NCBI GenBank assembly: GCA_023410905.1
Contig: JAEYPL010000225.1
Location: 1 to 37,097, forward strand
Source: Pseudomonadota bacterium
GTDB taxonomy: Bacteria > Pseudomonadota > Alphaproteobacteria > Rhizobiales > Hyphomicrobiaceae
Reading direction: 5' to 3'
Length of the DNA: 37,097 bases
Part shown: positions 1 to 6,541 of the stretch, one piece after another
Numbering within the stretch: the stretch's first letter is position 1
Layout of the letters: each line of letters starts with the position of its first letter
Program-made: the position numbers and the translations under genes
The notes under the pieces: model-generated
Databases searched by the model: none
The model's input: the letters and a program-made list of their open reading frames with translations, nothing else
Told to the model about the DNA's origin: nothing

Positions 1-132
1 CTCAGGGAATGGGTGACGACCGACTCACATGGCGCGGATACGCGGGTCGAGGTCGCAAACCTCGCACGTCCCGAGGATCTGGATCAGGAGCTGTTCCGCG
101 TGATCAGCCCGACGCTCAGAAAGCAGAAGTAG
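1..132 (+). CDS. C-terminal end of an unidentified protein (partial)
   Basis: Reading frame 1 is open from the window edge to a TAG at 130-132, giving 43 residues that end in ...ISPTLRKQK. Third codon positions are almost all G or C, as in confirmed genes here, whereas the other frames through this stretch encode low-complexity Arg/Gly/Ser sequence typical of shadows. The visible tail is charged and hydrophilic, with no membrane segment or recognisable motif. I cannot assign a family. The 5' part lies outside the window. Confidence 0.5.
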   Translation, partial: LREWVTTDSHGADTRVEVANLARPEDLDQELFRVISPTLRKQK

Positions 133-231
133 GCCAATCGGTTGATCGCTTTGGTGCGAGCCGGTGCGAATCACCTGGGGACAGCTCTGAAACAATCAGT
201 AAAAGAATCGTGAGTGTGCGCCGGCTGGACC

Positions 232-259
232 TTGATTTTCGGTCACAGGCAACTAAATT
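232..259 (+). promoter_or_regulatory. Possible sigma-70 promoter for a small RNA
   Basis: TTGATT at 232-237 and TAAATT at 254-259 are separated by 16 nt. Each hexamer matches four of six consensus positions. It lies in a non-coding stretch about 140 nt upstream of a strong terminator, so it could drive a short transcript starting near 266. The match is weak by itself. Confidence 0.25.
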
Positions 260-265
260 CGTCTG

Positions 266-405
266 TAGAGCGGTGGATGTCACATACTCGGCAGTGCCCC
301 CCGTCTAGCCGAAGACATCGATCCGCTGCACCGGCTTCCCTCCCGGTGCGAAGCGCCGAAAAAGCGCTCAGCGCCCAACCTCTCCCCCCGGGGTTGGGCG
401 CTTTT
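266..405 (+). ncRNA. Candidate small regulatory RNA
   Basis: Between the stop of the first gene (132) and the convergent CNBD gene (463) there is no convincing coding frame. A 7-bp hairpin, GCACCGG/CCGGTGC near 328-350, is followed by a perfect 11-bp terminator stem whose loop is C-rich (TCTCCCCCC). Loops of this kind can pair with Shine-Dalgarno sequences, and several alphaproteobacterial sRNA families carry such anti-SD loops. The 5' end is a guess from a weak promoter match. The alternative is a long 3' UTR of the upstream gene. I do not recognise a named family. Confidence 0.33.
370..405 (+). terminator. Rho-independent terminator
   Basis: Perfect 11-bp stem, AGCGCCCAACC (370-380) with GGTTGGGCGCT (392-402), 11-nt C-rich loop, and a TTTT run at 402-405 followed by more T-rich sequence. 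It ends transcription on the plus strand, about 240 nt after the stop of the first gene. Confidence 0.75.
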
Positions 406-462
406 CCATTTTTAAAGCAGCATCTTCTCTAAAGCACGGTGTAATGAGGCGCAACGTGCTTC

Positions 463-945
463 TCATGCTGGTGCCGGCACACCTTCCGCGCCCGCGAAGG
501 CATAGTCGATACGGCGGAGCTCATCGGCGACGCGATGCAGCCGCTCAGTGATGCGATCGACGAAATGGCCGGCAAGGTCGGGGTCATCCAGCATCTGCTC
601 ATGAAGGCCCGCCCGCGTGATTCGCAGCGCACGCACGGTCGTATGGGCGACGACGGTCGCGCCATGCTCGTGATCGACCAGCATGGCCAGCTCGCTCAGC
701 AGTGACCCAGCGGCAATGCCCTGCGTGTTGAGGCCTACCGCCGGCTCGTCCTCGAGGAAGCGCACGGCATCACCCGCGACGATGAGCACAGCCGCATCGC
801 CAGTGGTACCGGCTTCGACGATGGTGTCGCCCGGATGGTAGACGATGCGCTCGGCTTGCCGCACGATTTCGGTGAGCTGCAGGGGGGTGAGCCCTCTGAA
901 GATCTCTTGCGACATGAGCTGGCGGGCCAGCACGCTGATGGACAT
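463..945 (-). CDS. Cyclic nucleotide-binding domain protein (Crp/Fnr-like, no HTH)
   Basis: A 160-residue protein made almost entirely of one cyclic-nucleotide-binding domain. About residues 15-125 give the cNMP beta-roll, with 'YHPGDTIVEAGTTGDAAVLIVAGDA' split around the turn glycines and 'GSLLSELAML' in the position of the phosphate-binding cassette. The canonical cassette is G-E-x-A-L-x-x-R-A; here the Arg-Ala pair is not obvious ('ATVVAHTTVRAL'), so binding of cAMP or cGMP is uncertain. No helix-turn-helix follows: the protein stops after one C-terminal helix, so it is unlikely to bind DNA as Crp does. The start at 945 has GGAG eight bases upstream; longer frames to 1008 lack this. It is divergent from the PEP-mutase family gene at 1143. 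Confidence 0.8.
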   Translation of the reverse strand: MSISVLARQLMSQEIFRGLTPLQLTEIVRQAERIVYHPGDTIVEAGTTGDAAVLIVAGDAVRFLEDEPAVGLNTQGIAAGSLLSELAMLVDHEHGATVVAHTTVRALRITRAGLHEQMLDDPDLAGHFVDRITERLHRVADELRRIDYAFAGAEGVPAPA

Positions 946-1142
946 GGACGAACTCCACTTGCCACTCTCGGCCTGACAAGGCTCGGCTGATTCGGGTGGC
1001 GGCTCCAAGGCCGCCAGTCCGATTGCGCGACTTTCCCCTCGAAACCCACAGGTCCGTCCTGTTCTCCCGTGCCTGGACGCCCAGGCGGGCGGTGCCTAAG
1101 GTCGCGGGCAACAATCAAAGTCGGCGCGCGGGAGGAAAAAAC

Positions 1143-2033
1143 ATGGCAGCGGCCACCCTCAAATCCATGATTCGTTCAGGCCCCATGGTCGTGGCGCCCG
1201 GCGCCTACGACTGCCTCACGGCGAAGCTGGTCGAGCAGGCCGGTTTTCCCGCGGTGTACATGACGGGTGCCGGCACATCGGTCGCACATGGCCTGCCTGA
1301 CTATGGCCTGCTGACGATGTCGGAGATGGTCGCCAATGCCGGCCGGATCACGGGAACGATCAGCGTGCCGCTGGTCAGCGATGCCGACACGGGCTACGGC
1401 AACGAGCTCAACGTCTTCCGTACTGTACAGGCCTTCGAGCGCGCCGGAGTCTCCGCCATCCACATCGAGGACCAGGTCTTTCCGAAGCGCTGCGGTCACC
1501 TGGACGGCAAGGAGCTGATCAGCCGCGAGGACTATGCGGCGAAGATCCGCGCGGCGGCGGCGGCCCGCCGAACGGACGATTTCATGATCATCGCCCGCAC
1601 GGATGCCCGCGGCGTCGCCGGCTACGACGAAGCGATCACGCGGTGCAATCTCGCGCTCGAAGCCGGTGCGGACATGGCCTTCTTCGAGGCGCCGCAGTCC
1701 GTCGAGGAGGTGGCCGCCGTGCCCAAGGCGGTGAAGGGCGCCTGTCTCTTCAACAATGTGCTCAGCGGCAAGACACCCGCGATCCCGCATTCCGAGATCG
1801 AGCGCATGGGCTATCGCCTCGCGATCGTGCCCGGGATGCTGATGTCGTCGATCATCGGTCTTTGCGACAAGCTGCTGGCGGAGCTCAAGGCCACGGGACT
1901 GACGCCGGCGACATTCAGTGGTGGCGGGCCCGGCGTGACGTTCGCGCGCGTCGGTGCGGCCGAATGGGACGAACGGCGCACGGCGTTCCGGACAGCGGCA
2001 GCGAAGAAACCGGGCCGTGACGCGGCGGAGTAA
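1143..2033 (+). CDS. Isocitrate lyase/PEP mutase family enzyme (oxaloacetate decarboxylase-like)
   Basis: A 296-residue TIM-barrel protein of the isocitrate lyase/PEP mutase superfamily. Visible motifs are 'SDADTGYGN' (about 79-87), which holds the Mg-binding aspartates, 'IHIEDQVFPKRCGHLDGKEL' with Cys117 in the K-[KR]-C-G-H lyase loop, and 'IARTDARG' near 149. The Cys loop favours a C-C lyase or oxaloacetate decarboxylase type reaction on a 2-oxo or 2-hydroxy dicarboxylate over phosphonopyruvate chemistry; no phosphonate genes are nearby. Methylisocitrate lyase is an alternative, but no prp genes accompany it. The start at 1143 has an excellent GGAGG seven bases upstream. It converges with the GGDEF/EAL gene, leaving 30 bp between stops. 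Confidence 0.88.
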   Translation: MAAATLKSMIRSGPMVVAPGAYDCLTAKLVEQAGFPAVYMTGAGTSVAHGLPDYGLLTMSEMVANAGRITGTISVPLVSDADTGYGNELNVFRTVQAFERAGVSAIHIEDQVFPKRCGHLDGKELISREDYAAKIRAAAAARRTDDFMIIARTDARGVAGYDEAITRCNLALEAGADMAFFEAPQSVEEVAAVPKAVKGACLFNNVLSGKTPAIPHSEIERMGYRLAIVPGMLMSSIIGLCDKLLAELKATGLTPATFSGGGPGVTFARVGAAEWDERRTAFRTAAAKKPGRDAAE

Positions 2034-2063
2034 GCAACCGCGCCGCTCCGAGGGCGCGCGCGG

Positions 2064-3818
2064 TCAGGCTGTGGGCGCGTCGTCGAAAGTGGAAGCAAGC
2101 TGGGGCTGGCCGAAATAGAAGCCCTGCTGGTGGGTGATGCCGGCGCGCGCCATCATCTGCGCGGTTTCCTCGTCGCCGACCCACTCGGCAACCGTCTCGA
2201 GATCGAACGTCTCTGCGATCTCGACCAGCGTCTTGATGAAAACCTGATTGTCCGGCTCGGCCGTCAAGTTACGGATGAAGGATCCGTCGATCTTGACCAT
2301 GTCGACGTTGAGCGTCTTGAGGTTCTTGAAGGATGTGTAGCCGGCGCCGAAATCGTCGATAGCAACGCGGCAGCCAAGTTCCTTCAGCGTGTCGACGAAC
2401 GCGATCGACACATCGAGGTCATGGATCGCGGCCGTCTCCGTGATTTCGATGGTCAGCCGTTCCATGATCTCGCGGCGCCCGCCGGTCAATTTATGCAGCG
2501 CGACCAGCCATTCGTGATCGCTCGACGTGTAACCGGAGACGTTGATCGACAGATGAACCGTCGGGTGGGCCTTGGCGAAGTCGACGGCAAGCTCCAGTAC
2601 GCGGCGATCGATGAAGCGCGAGAGGCCGAGCTGCTCGGCAAGCGGAATGAACTCGCCGGCAGAGACGATGCTCCCGTCGGGACGCTCCATTCTCAGCAGG
2701 CACTCGTAGAATGCAGGCTTGCGCGTCCGCGTTTCGACGATCGGCTGCAGGGCGAGCAGCATCCGGTTCTGCTCGAGCGCGGAGATGACCTCGTCGGCAA
2801 TCGAGATGTTGCGCTGGCGGGCCTCGCTGGTGCTCCTGCAGGGCTGATAGGCAGCAAACCCATCGTGGCGCCGCGACTTGGCCCTGTCCAAGGCCTGCAT
2901 GGCATGACCGAGGGCTTGGGAGACCGTGGAAGCCTGGTCCGGAATGAGTACGCCGCCGATCGAGATCGTTGCCGAGAGCTGGCAGGCGGCCGTGCGGATC
3001 GTCGTGTCCCTTACGATCCTGATCAGGCGCTCGGCGGCGACGCGCATGGCGCCAGGGCCGCAGTCGTTCAGGATGATGCCGAACTTGTTGGACGAGTAGC
3101 GTCCGACCGCATCTCCGGAGCGCATGTGTGCGCGAATGATCTGCGCGACCGCGGCAAGAACCTCGTCGCCAACTTCGAAGCCGAAACTGTCGTTGATGGT
3201 CGCCATGTTGTCGACGGCGACCATCAGGAAACACCCGGTCCGCTGAATGCGTTCGGCGCGGGCCAGCATGGTGCCGAGCGCTTCCGTCAGGCGAGCGCGA
3301 TTGAGCTGTCCGCTCAGGTCGTCATGGTCCGACCGGTGGAGCAGTCGCTGCTCTTCCCAGTAACGGTCGTTGATCACGCGAATGACGCCGCGCACGGTTT
3401 GCGGCCGGCCCTGCCCGTCGAAGGTGCAGTAGCCGTGATCCTCGAGCCAGAGCGACCCGACGCTCCGCCGCCCACCGGGGGCGAAACGATATTGAACGCG
3501 GAATTTTACGCCAGGATCGGTCGCCTCGGCTCGCGGGCTCAGGAGCGCATTGGCGCGGGTCTGAAGATGCTCGGGAGCGACCAGGAACTGGAAGTCGGCG
3601 CCGGTGCCGATAGCCTGAGGGGAGCTCACGCCCAGCACCTCGCAGGCGTTCTCCGCCCACTCGATGCGATCACTCAGGACATGCCACGTATAGGCAGTTT
3701 CCTGGACAGCCGACAGAATGCCGAGGAGGTCGAGCGGACGCGCGCCCGCGGGATCGGCTGCGCTTTTCGCACGCCGAGCAGGCGCTTTCGCGTCAATAGC
3801 ATCGCGGGCAGATGACAC
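2064..3818 (-). CDS. PAS-GGDEF-EAL protein, likely c-di-GMP phosphodiesterase with inactive GGDEF
   Basis: 584 residues with three regions. A PAS-like sensor spans about 35-150. A GGDEF-fold domain spans about 163-325, with the catalytic signature replaced by S-S-N-K-F at 242-246. An EAL domain spans about 340-575. The EAL motif reads E-C-L (372-374), followed by L-R. The remaining catalytic set looks intact: Asn426 in 'SINVSG', the 'EITET' glutamate near 458, Asp488-Asp489 in 'AIDDFGAGYTSF', Lys509 in 'VKIDGSF', and Glu in 'ETVAEW'. Known family behaviour suggests the GGDEF is not a cyclase and may act as a GTP-binding regulator, leaving phosphodiesterase activity. There is no signal peptide or membrane segment, so it is probably cytoplasmic. 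The start is GTG with a weak ribosome-binding site and is uncertain. Confidence 0.9.
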   Translation of the reverse strand: MSSARDAIDAKAPARRAKSAADPAGARPLDLLGILSAVQETAYTWHVLSDRIEWAENACEVLGVSSPQAIGTGADFQFLVAPEHLQTRANALLSPRAEATDPGVKFRVQYRFAPGGRRSVGSLWLEDHGYCTFDGQGRPQTVRGVIRVINDRYWEEQRLLHRSDHDDLSGQLNRARLTEALGTMLARAERIQRTGCFLMVAVDNMATINDSFGFEVGDEVLAAVAQIIRAHMRSGDAVGRYSSNKFGIILNDCGPGAMRVAAERLIRIVRDTTIRTAACQLSATISIGGVLIPDQASTVSQALGHAMQALDRAKSRRHDGFAAYQPCRSTSEARQRNISIADEVISALEQNRMLLALQPIVETRTRKPAFYECLLRMERPDGSIVSAGEFIPLAEQLGLSRFIDRRVLELAVDFAKAHPTVHLSINVSGYTSSDHEWLVALHKLTGGRREIMERLTIEITETAAIHDLDVSIAFVDTLKELGCRVAIDDFGAGYTSFKNLKTLNVDMVKIDGSFIRNLTAEPDNQVFIKTLVEIAETFDLETVAEWVGDEETAQMMARAGITHQQGFYFGQPQLASTFDDAPTA

Positions 3819-3995
3819 GGTACGAGATTCCGTTGTGCGAGCACCGGCTTACGGCCGATTGGACCAAAACGCGCTCGTGCAGGAAAACCGTAGCCTCAAC
3901 AAGTTAACAAGCGATCAAATGAGCTGATCCAGCCTCTGCCACGGAGCAGCGGAGGAATGATCGATGTTCAGCAGATATGCGCTACGAACCGAAGC
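3819..3995. other. Intergenic spacer upstream of the GGDEF/EAL gene
   Basis: About 175 bp between the GTG start of the GGDEF/EAL gene (minus) and the stop of the membrane protein gene (minus). It presumably holds the GGDEF/EAL promoter. I see no strong hexamer pair, repeat or terminator. Confidence 0.4.
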
Positions 3996-4409
3996 TCAGT
4001 GATCGCCGATATTGAGATCGCGCCGGGCAGTTCGAATGCCGATCATGAAGCCCGCAACGACATCTATGAGCGTGGCGATCATGATGAAGAAGAATACCGA
4101 GGTCGCAGCCTGCTCGACCAGCAGGAACTCGACGAGGCAGGCGATGAACACGAGCATCGACAGGCCGTGATCGAGCAGCGAGGAGGACGAGGTGTAGGTC
4201 GCCTTGATCAGCTCAAAAAAGAGCAGGAACATCGTCACCAGGATGAGCAGATCGCCCATCGAGAAGCGCCACCGCGCGCCGCCCACCATCGGCAGCTCAA
4301 ACAGGACCTTGCGCAGCACGTCGTCGGCATGGTTGGCGCCGCTGAACAGCACGATGATGTTGTAGAGAATGAACGAGATAACAATCAGCGGCAGCGCTCT
4401 GAGCGACAT
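3996..4409 (-). CDS. Small four-helix inner-membrane protein of unknown function
   Basis: 137 residues, mostly hydrophobic, with about four membrane segments: residues 4-24 ('LPLIVISFILYNIIVLFSG'), 50-68 ('MGDLLILVTMFLLFFEL'), 80-102 and 104-124. A short basic-then-acidic tail ends in 'ARRDLNIGDH'. No catalytic motif is visible and I do not recognise a named family. GGAGG sits five bases before the ATG, so the start is well supported. It follows rpmF on the same strand after 180 bp and is probably its own unit. Function unknown. Confidence 0.75.
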   Translation of the reverse strand: MSLRALPLIVISFILYNIIVLFSGANHADDVLRKVLFELPMVGGARWRFSMGDLLILVTMFLLFFELIKATYTSSSSLLDHGLSMLVFIACLVEFLLVEQAATSVFFFIMIATLIDVVAGFMIGIRTARRDLNIGDH

Positions 4410-4589
4410 GGAGTCCTCCCTCGTTTTGCCGCTGCAGCGGCTGGTGTTCCGCTTCCGAACACGAACTCACCGCGCTAACGCGTGAATATGGCGGGATGTG
4501 GCCGCTCGACAGAGCGGCGCGTTATCGGAATATCCGACCAGCCCCCAATGCGTCAGATTCCCAGTCGCCGGCAGGTCGGGCCAACGGGC

Positions 4590-4775
4590 TCAGACGTCGC
4601 TCTTCGCGGGCAGGATCTGGCGGTCGCGGTACGTGCCGGCCTTCAGGTCGATGTGGTGCGGACGGCGGACGTTGCCGGTCTTCTTGTCCTCGACGATCGT
4701 CGGGACCGAAAGCGCATCGGCGGAACGGCGGGTGCCGCGCTTCATACGCGATACTTTCTTCCTGGGGACGGCCAT
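4590..4775 (-). CDS. rpmF: 50S ribosomal protein L32
   Basis: 61 residues beginning 'MAVPRKKVSRMKRGTRRS', the hallmark L32 N-terminus, followed by the conserved 'NVRRPHH' segment of the bacterial family and the usual basic character. The length is typical (about 57-63). The ATG at 4775 has AGGAG about nine bases upstream; a longer frame reaching 4907 reads through the leader and is rejected. In many bacteria rpmF is coupled to plsX and the DUF177 gene; neither is here, so it looks monocistronic. The protein has no four-cysteine zinc ribbon, so this is the zinc-independent form. Confidence 0.97.
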   Translation of the reverse strand: MAVPRKKVSRMKRGTRRSADALSVPTIVEDKKTGNVRRPHHIDLKAGTYRDRQILPAKSDV

Positions 4776-4989
4776 GTTCGTACTCTCCTGTAAGCAGTGC
4801 CCCGCTCGACGTCGGCGGGCGGCGGCCTCAAGCTGGCGCGGTCGATTGGCAACTGCGGCCGAGGCTTGAAAATGGAATTCGCGGTCAGCGGAGCCGGATA
4901 GGCCCACCTCGCAGTCGGGCGGGCTTATAGCGCCTTTCCCCCAACTTGGCCAGCGGTTGTTTCCCGCGACCAGGCGCCCCGGTTGCCGC

Positions 4990-5676
4990 TCAGGGAACCA
5001 GCTTGTAGCCCCCCATTTCAGTGATCAGAAGCTCGGCGCTGGAGGGATCCTTCTCGATCTTCTGGCGCAGGCGGTAAATGTGCGTCTCGAGCGTGTGCGT
5101 CGTCACGCCCGCGTTGTACCCCCAAACCTCGTGGAGGAGCACATCGCGCGTGATGACCTTCTCGCCGGCCCGGTAGAGATACTTGAGGATCGAGGTCTCC
5201 TTCTCCGTCAGGCGGATTTTCTTGCCGGCGCCATCAACAAGCACTTTGGAGGCCGGCTTGAACGTGTAATGCCCAATCGAGAAAACGGCGTCCTCGCTCT
5301 GCTCGTGCTGGCGCAGTTGTGCGCGGACGCGCGCGAGCAGGACGGCGAATTTGAACGGCTTCGTCACATAGTCGTTGGCGCCGGCGTCGAGGCCGAGGAT
5401 GACGTCGGAGTCGGCGGCGTTCCCGGTCAGCATGATGATCGGGCTCTTGAAGCCGGCCTTGCGCATGAGCTTGCATGCCTCGCGGCCGTCCATATCCGGA
5501 AGGCCGACGTCAAGCAGAACGAGATCGAGCCTTGTCTCGCGTGCAATTTCAATGCCCTGACTCGCGGTGCCCGCGGTCAGAATGTCGAACTCATCATGCA
5601 GCGCGAGCTGATCTCTGAGAGAAGCACGAAGCTCCTCGTCGTCGTCGACGAGCAGGACCGTACGTGCCGTACTCAT
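4990..5676 (-). CDS. OmpR/PhoB-family response regulator
   Basis: 228 residues. The receiver domain (about 5-118) has the acidic pocket Asp11-Asp13, phospho-acceptor Asp56 in 'LVLLDVGLP', Thr84 and Lys106 in 'YVTKPF', all expected for an active switch. A winged-helix DNA-binding domain (about 128-227) includes 'RLTEKETSILKYL', 'LLHEVWGYN' and 'THTLETHIYRLRQKIE', typical of the OmpR/PhoB family, and ends 'TEMGGYKLVP'. AGGAG precedes the ATG by nine bases. No histidine kinase gene is adjacent, so it is an orphan in this window and its partner and target are unknown. It is divergent from the L,D-transpeptidase-like gene at 5757, with 80 bp shared between them. Confidence 0.95.
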   Translation of the reverse strand: MSTARTVLLVDDDEELRASLRDQLALHDEFDILTAGTASQGIEIARETRLDLVLLDVGLPDMDGREACKLMRKAGFKSPIIMLTGNAADSDVILGLDAGANDYVTKPFKFAVLLARVRAQLRQHEQSEDAVFSIGHYTFKPASKVLVDGAGKKIRLTEKETSILKYLYRAGEKVITRDVLLHEVWGYNAGVTTHTLETHIYRLRQKIEKDPSSAELLITEMGGYKLVP

Positions 5677-5756
5677 ATGGCAGCGCTCCTAATTGGCGAA
5701 TTTTGTGCGGGCACCATATCACTGGTTGCCGAATGGAAACAGCTATCGAGGGAAAG

Positions 5757-6326
5757 ATGGCAATCCGGCGTCGAAATGAAAGCGATTCCAATGGTATGAG
5801 GATGCGTTGTTGTCGCGTGATTCACGTCCGCGCGCGCTCGCGTTCGGACGTTGGCGGATCGCTTTCCATGGCGTCGCTTGTCCTCCCGTGCGCCCTCGGG
5901 CGAAGTGGACGCGCGACGCGGAAACATGAAGGCGACGGGGCGACGCCGAGCGGCATTTGGCGGCCGGAACTCGTGCTCTATCGCGCCGATCGCGTGCAGA
6001 GGCCGACAACCGCATTGCCGATCCGACCGATCAACGTCGACGACGGTTGGTGCGATGCGATCGGTGACCGAAACTACAATCGTTGGGTGCGCCATCCCTA
6101 TCCAGCGAGCGCGGAGCGCCTCTGGCGCGCGGATCATCTTTACGATGTCGTCGTCGTGCTGAACCACAACACGCGTCCTCGGGTTCAGGGTGCCGGCAGC
6201 GCGATCTTCATGCATCTGGCGAGGCCCGGTTATCGACCGACTGAGGGATGCGTGGCACTCACGCGGCGTCACCTGCTTTTCGTGTTGGCGAGAATGGGAC
6301 GTGGCACACGCATCGTCATCGATTGA
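5757..6326 (+). CDS. L,D-transpeptidase catalytic-domain (YkuD-fold) protein
   Basis: 189 residues. The C-terminal part carries the YkuD signature: His153 in 'GSAIFMHLARPG' and, twelve residues on, 'TEGCVAL' with the nucleophile candidate Cys165. The spacing H-x(11)-C and the E-G-C context match the short L,D-transpeptidase-like proteins common in Rhizobiales. Earlier, 'HEGDGATPSGIW' resembles the substrate-groove segment of the family. No signal peptide or membrane anchor follows the chosen ATG, which has GAGGG four bases upstream; starts at 5733 or 5796 are possible. Without export it may not act on periplasmic peptidoglycan, so the exact role is open. Confidence 0.85.
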   Translation: MAIRRRNESDSNGMRMRCCRVIHVRARSRSDVGGSLSMASLVLPCALGRSGRATRKHEGDGATPSGIWRPELVLYRADRVQRPTTALPIRPINVDDGWCDAIGDRNYNRWVRHPYPASAERLWRADHLYDVVVVLNHNTRPRVQGAGSAIFMHLARPGYRPTEGCVALTRRHLLFVLARMGRGTRIVID

Positions 6327-6541
6327 GGAATGAGGCCGCGGGGTGAGCGACGACACTGGGGGAGCAATCGGCTCAGGCCCCGCGGCCCGGCACCGCAAGG
6401 GTGCGGTACCGTCCGGAAACCCGGAAAGATGTGGTCTCACCGGGGTAGTTGAGGGCCGATTGGGATCGCCCGTCGGACGATCCCAATCAGTTTTAGTGCA
6501 TTGTCAAAGATGGGAGGCGGTGCGTCTCCCGACGCTCGTGG
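6327..6541 (+). ncRNA. Hairpin-rich non-coding stretch, putative structured RNA
   Basis: This 215-bp convergent spacer holds a perfect 10-bp stem GGCCGCGGGG/CCCCGCGGCC (6334-6343 with 6378-6387), a 6-bp hairpin ACCGCA/TGCGGT (6392-6397 with 6402-6407), and an 11-bp terminator hairpin at 6458-6488. A competing helix GGTGAG/CTCACC (6342-6347 with 6436-6441) would exclude the first stem, hinting at two conformations. It may be the 3' UTR of the upstream gene or a separate sRNA. I compared it by eye with RNase P, SRP, 6S, cobalamin, TPP, FMN and c-di-GMP RNAs and recognised none. Confidence 0.35.
6458..6494 (+). terminator. Rho-independent terminator
   Basis: Perfect 11-bp stem GATTGGGATCG (6458-6468) with CGATCCCAATC (6478-6488), a 9-nt loop, then AG and TTTT at 6491-6494. 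The T-run lies only on the plus side, so it serves rightward transcripts from the L,D-transpeptidase gene or a small RNA. It could still attenuate leftward transcripts from amt. Confidence 0.7.

Noticed and set aside
9..308. A 99-residue plus-strand frame at the window start
   Set aside because: It overlaps the better-supported frame ending at 132 and is shadow-like. The rest is non-coding.
2130..3815. A 561-residue open frame on the plus strand across the GGDEF/EAL gene
   Set aside because: It is the complement of a clearly functional coding sequence with multiple family motifs. GC-rich genes often leave the opposite strand open.
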